A DNA stretch of 20,182 nt from a virus, in IMG/VR virus record IMGVR_UViG_3300025310_000175, positions 1 to 20,182 of that record, one strand, 5' to 3'. The translations under genes were made by a program, and so were the position numbers. Below the pieces are notes generated by a model, which worked only from the letters and a program-made list of their open reading frames with translations, did no database searches and was not told where the DNA came from. Numbering within the stretch: the stretch's first letter is position 1; each line of letters starts with the position of its first letter. Shown here piece by piece: positions 1 through 7,489 of this stretch.

Positions 1-531
1 CCAGCGCGTTCCCATGAAGTAGACGTAGGCCTTGTCGGTGAGGGCGGGCGTGGGCTTACCGATGAGAAGTTCGTCGAGCGTCGCGGCGTCGCGATCGTGG
101 AGCGAGAATCCGAAGCTGCCGGGAGTGTAGTCTCCTGACATTACTGCCGCGTGCTGCATCAGCGGGACTTCGTAGATGTCGCCTGCTCCAGTGCTGACGG
201 TCAGCTTGTCCCAGCCGACAGAGGCGTAACGCATGCAGTCCGGACGCACGTTGCCCTCCTCGCCGTTGACCGGCAGGATCTCCATGTCGTACTGGAGGGT
301 CAGCCCGGAGAGGTCGGTTACCGGGAGCGGCTTCAGGCGCAGGTGATTGAAGTAGTCGTACGCCGAGAAGAGCTGGACGTTGGCGAAGTCCTCGGCCGCC
401 TGGAAGATGCCCGAGATCTGGAAGCTAGTCTCGGTGGCGTCGTGGAGCGTGGTGGTCGCCGCGCGGCCGGAGAAGCCCTGAAGCTGTAAGGTGTGGCGGG
501 GATCGAAGATCTGAAGTGACAAGGTGGCCAT
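1..531 (-). CDS. Tail-associated protein, 5' part only (runs off left edge)
   Basis: An open frame starts at ATG 529-531 and stays open for 177 codons to base 1 (visible product MATLSLQIFDPRHTLQLQGF onward, ending at GTRW), so the 3' end lies outside the window. The protein is rich in beta-prone and polar residues, with no signal peptide or membrane segment. I do not recognise a family. Its place downstream of the tail-tip gene and on the same strand suggests a fibre, receptor-binding or other distal tail component, and this is inference. No strong Shine-Dalgarno is seen before the start (the preceding bases read CCCTTCTTGG). It is separated from the rest of the late operon by the NYN gene and by a terminator-like hairpin at 1128-1178, so it may need its own promoter or read-through. 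Confidence 0.7.
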   Translation of the reverse strand, partial: MATLSLQIFDPRHTLQLQGFSGRAATTTLHDATETSFQISGIFQAAEDFANVQLFSAYDYFNHLRLKPLPVTDLSGLTLQYDMEILPVNGEEGNVRPDCMRYASVGWDKLTVSTGAGDIYEVPLMQHAAVMSGDYTPGSFGFSLHDRDAATLDELLIGKPTPALTDKAYVYFMGTRW

Positions 532-603
532 CCAAGAAGGGTTCCGCGTAGCGTCTTTGTGACGCGATGGGGGCTCGATTCGTGCGTAGTATCCTTACTA
601 TCG
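532..603. promoter_or_regulatory. Divergent intergenic region with a small inverted repeat before the NYN gene
   Basis: These 72 bases separate the start of the left-edge tail gene (minus) from the NYN gene (plus). Bases 587-591 TAGTA and 596-600 TACTA form a perfect 5-bp inverted repeat with a 4-base spacer, ending three bases before the NYN ATG. TAGTAT at 587-592 matches 4 of 6 bases of a sigma70-type -10 box, and a start 7-8 bases downstream would give an almost leaderless transcript. No purine-rich Shine-Dalgarno precedes the ATG, which fits leaderless translation. No convincing -35 box is seen at normal spacing (TTGTGA at 557-562 is 24 bases away). The repeat is short enough to be chance, so an operator role is only a suggestion. 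Confidence 0.3.
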
Positions 604-1137
604 ATGCCCAATTTCCTGTACGTCGACAATTCGAATGTCTGGATCGAGGGAATGCACGTTAGTGCGGTCGCCCGCGGCCTGGCACCCAGCATTTGGGACG
701 CCCTACAGCACAAGATCTGTGATTACGATTGGAAAATCGATTTTGGGCGTCTTTACGAGTTCGCCGGAGGCGATCCTTCCGGCTGCGCGATGCTTTACGG
801 ATCTCGACCACCCGCGAATGATTCCCTTTGGGCGGTAGCGAAAGCGAAGGGCTTCGAAGTTGTCGTACATGATCGAAACGCCGCAAATCGAGAGAAAAAG
901 ATCGACACAACCATTGCCCGAGATATCATGCGAGACTCCTTCCAGAGGATGAAACCAGGGGACACCGTCACATTGGTAGCGGGCGACAGTGACTATGTTC
1001 CAGTTGCCGAAGATCTCACCGCTCGTGGACTAGGGTTCGAGGTGGTGTTCTGGAACCACGCTGCACGGGAACTGAAGGATGTTGCTACCAAGTTTGTCTC
1101 CCTTGATCCTTATCTGGAGCACCTCAGGAAAAAGTAG
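604..1137 (+). CDS. NYN-domain (LabA/DUF88-like) predicted ribonuclease, phage cargo gene
   Basis: The 177-residue product is essentially one NYN (PIN-like) domain. Seen in the sequence: an N-terminal strand ending in D8 (FLYVDNSNVW), a central KIDTTIARD segment with D101 and D107, and the hallmark VTLVAGDSDYVPV with D128 and D130, followed by a strand and helix. In the NYN/PIN fold these acidic residues bind metal for RNA cleavage. The family acts on RNA, but the substrate here is unknown. ATG 604 is chosen because the domain begins there; a GTG at 559 would add 15 residues of unrelated sequence. The gene runs against all neighbours, and G+C is lower (29 of 60 bases at 601-660 and 28 of 60 at 841-900, versus 36 of 60 at 1201-1260). 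That points to independent acquisition as a moron. It could serve superinfection exclusion, prophage maintenance or RNA turnover; none is shown. Confidence 0.88.
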   Translation: MPNFLYVDNSNVWIEGMHVSAVARGLAPSIWDALQHKICDYDWKIDFGRLYEFAGGDPSGCAMLYGSRPPANDSLWAVAKAKGFEVVVHDRNAANREKKIDTTIARDIMRDSFQRMKPGDTVTLVAGDSDYVPVAEDLTARGLGFEVVFWNHAARELKDVATKFVSLDPYLEHLRKK

Positions 1138-1178
1138 GGTCAGATCACGTCTGAATCACAACCGTGATGTCTGACCCT
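1128..1178 (-). terminator. Hairpin terminator shared by convergent genes, REP-like
   Basis: AGGGTCAGA (1136-1144) pairs perfectly with TCTGACCCT (1170-1178). The inner TCAC (1145-1148) pairs with GTGA (1164-1167) across a 2-base bulge. Read on the minus strand, the stem is followed after ACT by TTTTT (complement of 1129-1133 AAAAA, allowing one base either way), as in a Rho-independent terminator for the tail-tip transcript. The hairpin contains or abuts both stop codons: TAG 1135-1137 of the NYN gene and TGA (complement of 1145-1147) of the tail-tip gene. On the plus strand the stem is preceded by GTAG (1134-1137), a tetranucleotide typical at the foot of REP palindromes handled by RAYT transposases. 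No RAYT gene is present, so the REP reading is tentative. Confidence 0.6.
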
Positions 1179-4100
1179 GGATCAGGCGAGGCGACGGCCA
1201 GAATGTCGAATGCCAAATCGTCGCCCTCGTTGAGCACCGGAGTCGGCCAGATGGTTGGCCGGATGCGCTCGCCGGCGGCGTGGTCCTTGGTCACGATGGC
1301 GTCAAACGTTTGATTCTCCGGATCGACACTGATCACGCGCACGTACTCCTCGTTCGCGCCGCCGGGATCGAGGAAGACGAAGCCGCCGGCCACGAGGCCG
1401 AGCCGGTTCGCGCCATAGGAGGCCGTCTGCAAGGTCTGCGGATCGGGCCCGGCAGTCACCGCCGAGATCAGCACCAGGCCGTAGTCGGCGTATGGAAGCC
1501 GGCGCGTGGCGGGAAGCCCCAAGCCCTCGTTGTTCACCAGAAAGTCGTAGGTGGTCTTGTAGGCGTCCGGCAACGCCTGCGCGATGCCCATGTACTCGAG
1601 CGGTTCCCATGTTGCGCCGTCGTCGCGGCTGATCTTGACGAGGAACGCCGACTGCCCGTCCGTCGTGCCCTGCTGAAGGTAGCCGTAGACGCAGCGGATC
1701 GATGCGGCATCCTGAACCTTCATCGGGATGACGACGTTCTCCTGGACGGTGAGCGGGCCCGGCACCTGAAAGGTATAGGCGCCGCCGTTGCAGGTGCGAA
1801 GGCCCGGCATGTAGGGCTCGTTGTGCCGCGAGAGGGGGAAGACGGTGAATGGCCCGTAGCCGAAATGATTGGCCACACCAGCCAGCGCCGCCACGATGCA
1901 GGCGCTCGGCAGCTTCGCCTCAATCCTCGCGGGCAGGTCCGGCGTGCGGAAGAATCCCTTGCGGACGCTGAAGGTGAACGTCTTCTGATCGAGCTTGTAG
2001 AAGCGGATGCCCGCGAGATGCGCGCAGCGCAGGGTGCCGAAGGTCGCCTGGCCCTCGGGTACGCCCGGGTAGGTGCGTCGCAGGTGAAACTCGCCGCTCG
2101 GCACGACGTCGCCGGGCGCGCCGGGGCCGGTGATCTGAGTGCATTCATAGGATCGCCGGCCAGGGTTCGCAGGGTCGGCCGACTCATCGTTGAAGACGAC
2201 GAAGTCGCCCACCCGGAAGACTCGTTGCGTATCGGGATTGACCGTGCAAACAACGGTGACTGGGTCGGTTGTGGCATCGATGGCGGTGTCGAGGGACGCC
2301 CAGAGATCGGTGGTCAGTTCGTCCACGTAGTAGAGCGCCAGCGTGATCTCGTGCGCGCCGACGATGTTGGCGTTGCCCGAGGCATCGGGTGCAACCGTCA
2401 TGTCGTCGATGGCAAACGTGCCGTAATCACCCAGGCGAGGAACACCGTTCAGCACGCCGGGGACACCCGTGTCGATGAGCACTTCCTCGGTGGGCGGCTC
2501 CGGCACGACGTCGGCGGGCTTCGGGCCGGCGACCAGGTCGTACATCGAGTCCGTAGTCGTGCGGCCCTGGATGTCAATCGAGTAATCGCGGTTGAGCCGC
2601 CACCCGGTCACACGGAACTCGCCCTGCCCGCCGGGCATGTCGGGATGGGTCATCGAGCACACCATGCCGGGTTCCGTGTTGAGCGCAAGCACGGTCGTGC
2701 GGAAACTCATCTGGCGCGCCCTTTTCCATTCATCCAACGTGATGCCGCCCAATTCCTCGCGCAGCCGCACGGTGATGATGCGCGCCGCTTGCGACTTCGA
2801 CGCCGTGCCGGAGAGATTCACCGTCGATTTCAGGAACAGCGGACCCGCGCCGCCCGCAATCAGCGTGGCGTAGTCGATGTCGTAGAGCGAGATCGAGTTG
2901 GCGACAAAGTCGAAATCCTCGTCCGCGAAATTGGCGGTTAGGTGGTTGAACGAGGGCTTGAGCGGCGCCAGTTGCAGACTGCGAAACAGGATGTTGCCTT
3001 CGGTAAAGGCCTCGACGGCCGAGGAGTTCACGCGGACGCCGAGCTTGAGCTTGCCGTTCGAGAACGTGTAGTAGCCCAGGCAATTGATGAGGACTTCCTG
3101 GAGCCAGTCGCGCAACGGCTTCTCTTCCTGGAGCACGCCGCGGAACTTGAACTGCGTCTCTGTGCCGGTGCCAACCAACTTTGAAACCTGCTCGTCGCAG
3201 ATCGCCGCCGCTGCGATGGCCGCATCGACATCAAACAGCGTCTCTGCGAATTCGAGTTGCTCTGTGGTGGCGCCCGCGCCCAGACGCAGGCCTCGCGCGC
3301 GCAGCAGCATGTTGACCGCGATCCAAATGGGGTTGGTCAGCGGAGGCCCGTGGACACGCACGCCGGGCGAAGTCCACACCCAGCCGCCGAGACCTTGGGC
3401 GACGACCGCCTCCATGGCGTGCTCGCTCAGGCGCGAAAGCTGCAAGCCTTTGGCGTCGGAGCGCCGGATCATGAGGAACGCCGTGCCGGCCGCGCGCTCC
3501 GGTCCAGCGTCGGTGTCCATGCCGAAGGTGATTGGGTTCGGATCAGCGCCCAGACTGGTCATCAGTCCGAGCGAGCCCGGATAGCCGTGATGGTACTGCC
3601 CGTCGAGCTTATGGCCCGCACCAAATGCGCCCAGGGGACCTTCGCCGACGATACCCACCGCGGCGTAGAAGTCGCTCTCGTCGCGGCCCGAAGCGATCTT
3701 GCAGTTCACGGGCATCGCCGAATCGGTGTAGATCTCGGGCAGGACCTGATCGTAGATCGAGTCGGCGACCAGTGAGACGGAGGTGAGCGTCGAGCGGCCG
3801 AAGCCCCAGACGCCGGTCGAGTTGTCCTTGATGCGCACGCCCTGCGGCTTGGCCATGATGCCCCCGTAGTATTCGTTCATGCCGTGGGCGCGGCAGCCGT
3901 TGGGCGTGTCGAAGCCCTTGTCGCAGCGCGTGGGATCGGCATCGGGAAAGTTGATCAGATCGAGCGCGCCTTGCGAAGCGAACGGGCAGGCCGTGGAATT
4001 GAACGGCTTCCAGCAGGTGCGGGAGATCTTGCGCCTGGGATAGGGCAGGTTCAGTTCGTAGAGGCCGTCGGCGGCGGTGACGCGGAACTCGGGGCCCGCA

Positions 4101-4897
4101 TCGCAGGTCCAGTTGACGATGTTTCCCTTCCAGAGGTCGAGCTTGATGCCGGTCCCGACGTGGAAGAGGCTGAAGGCGATCTCGGCCCGGAAGAGGTCGA
4201 CGTCGTTCGAGAGGTCACGCATCACGCGGTCGGCGTTGCCGAAGGTGAACTGAGCCTCGTCTGACTCATTGCCAATGGACTGCGAGATGCCCTCGAATTC
4301 GACGAGGCGCGCCTGGTAAAGCTGGCCGCCGATCGTGCAGCGCCGGTCGGAGACATAGATCGCCGGGTAGCCTTGCTGGAGAGGCTGGATGCGAATGAGC
4401 GGGATGATCTCTTGGACCTGCGAGAGCAGTGCGGTCTGTAGGGCGGCAGGCGGGAAGCGGTTGACGGTCTGGTTCAGCGGATACGACGGGCTGGTCTGGG
4501 GAATCTCGATGAGCGTGACGCCGAGCGAGCACGCCCAGTCGGCGACCATCTCCCAGGAGAGCGGCTCGTTGGCGAAACGGCAGATGACCGGCGCAGTCCC
4601 GAGACCGTCGTCGTTGGGAGCGTTGTAAGTGAAAGCACCGTACGGCCCGTACTTCGACTCCCAGAAATTGCGCAGGGCGATGCGATCTGCGTCGCGCAGC
4701 CAATGCTTGCGGATGGTGAAGCGCCGTGCGCCGGCACCGAGGAGGAAGCGTTGCTCCATTTTTGAATTGCCGCTGCCGAACTGATGCACCACGACTTCAT
4801 GGTCGCGGCGCACCTCGAGCGGGTAGTCCGGCGTGAGCGGAAACACGCCCGACGGCGCGATCTCGGGCACTGGAATGTTGCCGAGGTAATCAGGCAC
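1145..4897 (-). CDS. Large tail-tip/hub protein with gpM-, gpL- and gpJ-like parts
   Basis: The 1250-residue protein starts at GTG 4897 with GAGGA upstream at long spacing. Residues about 20-135 resemble the gpM-type minor tail domain (FTIRK...LRNFWESKYGPYGAFTYN...VICRFANEP). Residues about 160-345 resemble lambda gpL, including four cysteines C295, C304, C325 and C335 with spacing 9-21-10, close to the [4Fe-4S]-binding cysteines of gpL. Residues about 350-800 look like the gpJ-type hub (the stretch around LRDWLQEVLINCLGYYTF and the later NRDYSIDIQGRTT). The remaining 450 residues are beta-rich without a recognised fold. Such a protein would cap the tail tube, hold the baseplate together and carry host-contact domains. 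Separate L, K and I genes are absent from the window, which agrees with a fusion. The stop lies inside the 1128-1178 hairpin. Domain borders are estimated by eye. Confidence 0.85.
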   Translation of the reverse strand: MPDYLGNIPVPEIAPSGVFPLTPDYPLEVRRDHEVVVHQFGSGNSKMEQRFLLGAGARRFTIRKHWLRDADRIALRNFWESKYGPYGAFTYNAPNDDGLGTAPVICRFANEPLSWEMVADWACSLGVTLIEIPQTSPSYPLNQTVNRFPPAALQTALLSQVQEIIPLIRIQPLQQGYPAIYVSDRRCTIGGQLYQARLVEFEGISQSIGNESDEAQFTFGNADRVMRDLSNDVDLFRAEIAFSLFHVGTGIKLDLWKGNIVNWTCDAGPEFRVTAADGLYELNLPYPRRKISRTCWKPFNSTACPFASQGALDLINFPDADPTRCDKGFDTPNGCRAHGMNEYYGGIMAKPQGVRIKDNSTGVWGFGRSTLTSVSLVADSIYDQVLPEIYTDSAMPVNCKIASGRDESDFYAAVGIVGEGPLGAFGAGHKLDGQYHHGYPGSLGLMTSLGADPNPITFGMDTDAGPERAAGTAFLMIRRSDAKGLQLSRLSEHAMEAVVAQGLGGWVWTSPGVRVHGPPLTNPIWIAVNMLLRARGLRLGAGATTEQLEFAETLFDVDAAIAAAAICDEQVSKLVGTGTETQFKFRGVLQEEKPLRDWLQEVLINCLGYYTFSNGKLKLGVRVNSSAVEAFTEGNILFRSLQLAPLKPSFNHLTANFADEDFDFVANSISLYDIDYATLIAGGAGPLFLKSTVNLSGTASKSQAARIITVRLREELGGITLDEWKRARQMSFRTTVLALNTEPGMVCSMTHPDMPGGQGEFRVTGWRLNRDYSIDIQGRTTTDSMYDLVAGPKPADVVPEPPTEEVLIDTGVPGVLNGVPRLGDYGTFAIDDMTVAPDASGNANIVGAHEITLALYYVDELTTDLWASLDTAIDATTDPVTVVCTVNPDTQRVFRVGDFVVFNDESADPANPGRRSYECTQITGPGAPGDVVPSGEFHLRRTYPGVPEGQATFGTLRCAHLAGIRFYKLDQKTFTFSVRKGFFRTPDLPARIEAKLPSACIVAALAGVANHFGYGPFTVFPLSRHNEPYMPGLRTCNGGAYTFQVPGPLTVQENVVIPMKVQDAASIRCVYGYLQQGTTDGQSAFLVKISRDDGATWEPLEYMGIAQALPDAYKTTYDFLVNNEGLGLPATRRLPYADYGLVLISAVTAGPDPQTLQTASYGANRLGLVAGGFVFLDPGGANEEYVRVISVDPENQTFDAIVTKDHAAGERIRPTIWPTPVLNEGDDLAFDILAVASPDPGSDITVVIQT

Positions 4898-4913
4898 TTG
4901 TGTTCTTACGTCC

Positions 4914-7088
4914 TCAGTAGTAGACGGTCGTGGGCCACACGACCGTCATGCCGGGGATAACGATACTTCCGCTGTACGTGTCCTCGGCGTCGCTTCCGAG
5001 CCTCCTCACCCGCCAGATCATGTGTTGCTGACAGGCGGGTGGCAGGGAAGAGATCCACACCGCGCCGTACTGCCACTTCCCAGCGGTGCCGGGGTTCAGA
5101 AGCCCGGTTCCCGTCCCAAGGACCGTGAACGTGGGCGTGGCCACCACGTTTCCGCTCTGGGAGCAGTAGTAGGCCACCTCGAACTTGACGTACCGCGACG
5201 ACGAGGGGGCCGTCGCCGACCAGAACGGAAGGTTCACCGTGAAACCCGTGCTGTGCACCGCGCCCATCGGAGGAGGCAGGTTAAAGTACAGCGTCGTCGT
5301 GGTCGCGTCCGGGAACTCATACCCGCCGATCGCGAACGGCGCCGTCCCGGCGCACACCATCGCCGGCGTCTCGGTCGAGCTCACCGTGGCGAGAGTGTGC
5401 GGGGTCCCTGATGAATCGCACGCGACGAAACTGCCGCCGGTCTGTAGCTGGCTGTTCAGTTGGTTGATTTGCTGGACGCCGTAGTTCGAGTGGATGAAAG
5501 AGCCGGACAACGTGACGCCGGATGTCAAGATGGCCTGGCCCATCCACATGATCGTCGGCTTGAAACCGTTGCCCACAGCGTAGAGGTACGGGTTCGTCAC
5601 GGTCCCGCGAAGCTCGATCGCCGAATAGGCGATGGAATCGTTCCACACGGTGCCCCAGAAGACGTTGTTCGTCACGATGAGAGACGTGGAGTTGTTCCCG
5701 AGCACATGCCGAAGATCGGCGTACCACTCACCCGGGTCGCTTTGGTAGTTGCCGGCGAACCTGTTCCCGCGCACCACGCAGGTCTCGCACGCGTTCAGGC
5801 GAACGAGAGCGTTCCGCCCGTAAGCGTCCGGGTCGAAGTCGGCCGTCGGCACGACGAGCAGCGGGTCTCTGTAGTCGTAGTCGTTATCTTCGATGAACAC
5901 CAGGGAGGCCGTCTCGACCCGGGTCGAGTTGATCCGCGCCGGAGTGTCGAACCTGTTCCTCGTGACCACGTTCCAGCTCGACTGCGCCGCGGTCGCACCC
6001 CCGACGAGCACCGAGCCCGACACAGACCCCGAGAAGTCGCATTCCTCAACCAGGCCGTGCAAGGTGTTGTAGAGATAAACCGAATAATCGCCGGAGGCCG
6101 TGGCGGTCCGATTCGCTTTGTTCCCGTCGACGCTCACGCCCACGATCCCGCATCCTGTGCACTCCATGAACTTGACGACGTGCCCCGAGTACGAGTTTGC
6201 CGCCCTGATCCTCGAACCCTTCTTGTCGGCCATGATGTACACGCTCTTGGCGTTCACGAGAACCTGGTTCGAGACGACATACTCGGCAGCGGCGAGCTTC
6301 ACCACGCCGCCCCCGGAAGGCAGGGCGGCGACGGCGTTGTTGATGCAGGTTTCGTCGAACGTTCCCGCCGCGGCGCAATAGTCGTCCGCGTACATGTAAG
6401 GTCCGAACCTGAGCTTAGCTTCGAAGATCTCGGCCGTTGAGTTATACACAAGGGTCGAGGCGTTCTGGGCGCCTACGCTCGTAATCTGGCCAATGTCATG
6501 CGAATGCGACGACGGCGCTTTCCCCGCCAACGCGTCCATCAACCCGGCCACGTCCGCAATTGCGTAGTCTCCGGCCTGTGCCGTGACTGCGCCGGTTCGT
6601 CCGAAGACGCTGGCCACCTGGCCCGCCGCGCCGGGCTGCCAGCGATTGACGGCCGCGTTCCACAAGAGCGTCTGGCCATCGGCCGCGCCACCGCCGAGGA
6701 TCTGGGATGGCTGGATCGAGAGCGAAGGCGTGGGAGTAGTCAGGACGCGCACCTGGCTCACCTTGAGCGGCGTGGCGCTCGTCGGCACCACCCAACGCTC
6801 GGACCACGCAAGGCCGGAGGTGGACCGGTACGCGACGTGGTAGCTCGTTCCGGCGGGCGTCGCCGTATCGTTGGGTTCCAGATCGAAGGCGATCACGCCG
6901 TTGGTGATCGTGAAGGACTGCACCGTCCGCTGGACGGTCCTTCCGTCGGCGGTTGTCATGTCGGGACCGGTGATCGTGATGCGTCCGCTGAACAGACCCC
7001 CGTTGATGCTCGTATAGCTGGTATCGCGGATCTCGGTCGCTCCGAAAACGTTGAGCGCAAGCAGGAAGAGTGCGAAGAGCGGCCTCAT
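4914..7088 (-). CDS. Tail fibre/tailspike with right-handed beta-helix and predicted signal peptide
   Basis: Start ATG 7086-7088 is chosen because GGAGGT lies seven bases or fewer upstream and it overlaps the previous stop as ATGA; the longer GTG start at 7148 would overlap the upstream gene by 64 bases without a ribosome site. The product is 724 residues. Residues 1-17 (MRPLFALFLLALNVFGA) look like a Sec signal peptide with cleavage after VFG. Residues about 162-175 carry FGRTGAV...GDY, followed by the metal-binding style HSHD of phage fibre repeats (195-198). Residues about 235-560 show pectate-lyase-like beta-helix rungs, with repeated short strands and N-rich turns such as NRFAGN and NNVFWG. 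The C-terminal 160 residues are beta-rich and may fold as a trimer cap or receptor module. Tailspikes of this class bind or cleave surface glycans; no catalytic residue can be assigned. A secreted virion protein is unusual. Confidence 0.82.
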   Translation of the reverse strand: MRPLFALFLLALNVFGATEIRDTSYTSINGGLFSGRITITGPDMTTADGRTVQRTVQSFTITNGVIAFDLEPNDTATPAGTSYHVAYRSTSGLAWSERWVVPTSATPLKVSQVRVLTTPTPSLSIQPSQILGGGAADGQTLLWNAAVNRWQPGAAGQVASVFGRTGAVTAQAGDYAIADVAGLMDALAGKAPSSHSHDIGQITSVGAQNASTLVYNSTAEIFEAKLRFGPYMYADDYCAAAGTFDETCINNAVAALPSGGGVVKLAAAEYVVSNQVLVNAKSVYIMADKKGSRIRAANSYSGHVVKFMECTGCGIVGVSVDGNKANRTATASGDYSVYLYNTLHGLVEECDFSGSVSGSVLVGGATAAQSSWNVVTRNRFDTPARINSTRVETASLVFIEDNDYDYRDPLLVVPTADFDPDAYGRNALVRLNACETCVVRGNRFAGNYQSDPGEWYADLRHVLGNNSTSLIVTNNVFWGTVWNDSIAYSAIELRGTVTNPYLYAVGNGFKPTIMWMGQAILTSGVTLSGSFIHSNYGVQQINQLNSQLQTGGSFVACDSSGTPHTLATVSSTETPAMVCAGTAPFAIGGYEFPDATTTTLYFNLPPPMGAVHSTGFTVNLPFWSATAPSSSRYVKFEVAYYCSQSGNVVATPTFTVLGTGTGLLNPGTAGKWQYGAVWISSLPPACQQHMIWRVRRLGSDAEDTYSGSIVIPGMTVVWPTTVYY

Positions 7089-7489
7089 GCTACCTCCAGG
7101 AGTTCGATTCCGACGTCCGCGCGGCTGAGGTCGACCGACTGGCTCCACTCGCCGGCGAACCGGACGGTGTACCGGCCCACGACAGCTTGGCCAGTGGGAT
7201 CATGCGAGAACTTCGGGCTGGTTTCATACGGGTCGTAGAAGTGGAACGGCTCGGTCGGGCCCTTGCGGGCGTCGTAGAAATCGCGGAGGGCCGCGAGTTG
7301 CGCCGGAGTCAGCCGCTTCGCCAGTCGCCAGCGCTTGCGGCTGTTGGTCGCCTGGACGGACCGCTGCGACTCGCCGTTGCGGTACTCGTTGTCGAGCGCG
7401 GGGTACTCACGCTCGTGGACGAAGGCGCGCGACAGGCTCGCCGGCAGCACTGTGAGCGGCGCCGCGTTCTGAACCGAGCCGGGCATCAC
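7085..7489 (-). CDS. gpM-like minor tail protein (DUF2460-type region)
   Basis: This protein has 133 or 134 residues, starting at GTG 7489 or ATG 7486; both overlap the stop of the upstream gene (GTGATG). The core reads RWRLAKRLTPAQLAALRDFYDARKGP, then PFHFYDP and a VRFAGEWSQS segment. That is the pattern of small minor tail proteins of the lambda gpM and DUF2460 group, which sit between tape measure and tip complex. The position just after the tape measure region, as in lambda, supports this. The same pattern recurs in residues 50-135 of the tail-tip protein at 1145-4897, so the two domains appear paralogous. No membrane segment or signal is seen. Its stop overlaps the fibre start by four bases. 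An exact family assignment would need a profile search. Confidence 0.7.
   Translation of the reverse strand: MMPGSVQNAAPLTVLPASLSRAFVHEREYPALDNEYRNGESQRSVQATNSRKRWRLAKRLTPAQLAALRDFYDARKGPTEPFHFYDPYETSPKFSHDPTGQAVVGRYTVRFAGEWSQSVDLSRADVGIELLEVA

Noticed and set aside
333-713. 126-codon minus-strand frame across the divergent region
   Set aside because: It overlaps both the left-edge tail gene and the NYN gene in other frames and is Ser/Arg/Thr-rich like a shadow frame.
1280-2941. 553-codon open frame on the plus strand
   Set aside because: It is antisense to the well-supported tail-tip gene, is arginine/valine/glycine rich as expected from the G+C-rich opposite strand, and has no recognisable domain.
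5460-6440. 326-codon open frame on the plus strand
   Set aside because: Antisense to the fibre gene, low-complexity Arg/Val/His/Asp composition and no domain.
7089-7148. Longer N-terminus for the fibre protein
   Set aside because: GTG 7148 has no ribosome site and would overlap the previous gene by 64 bases, while ATG 7088 has GGAGGT and an ATGA junction.
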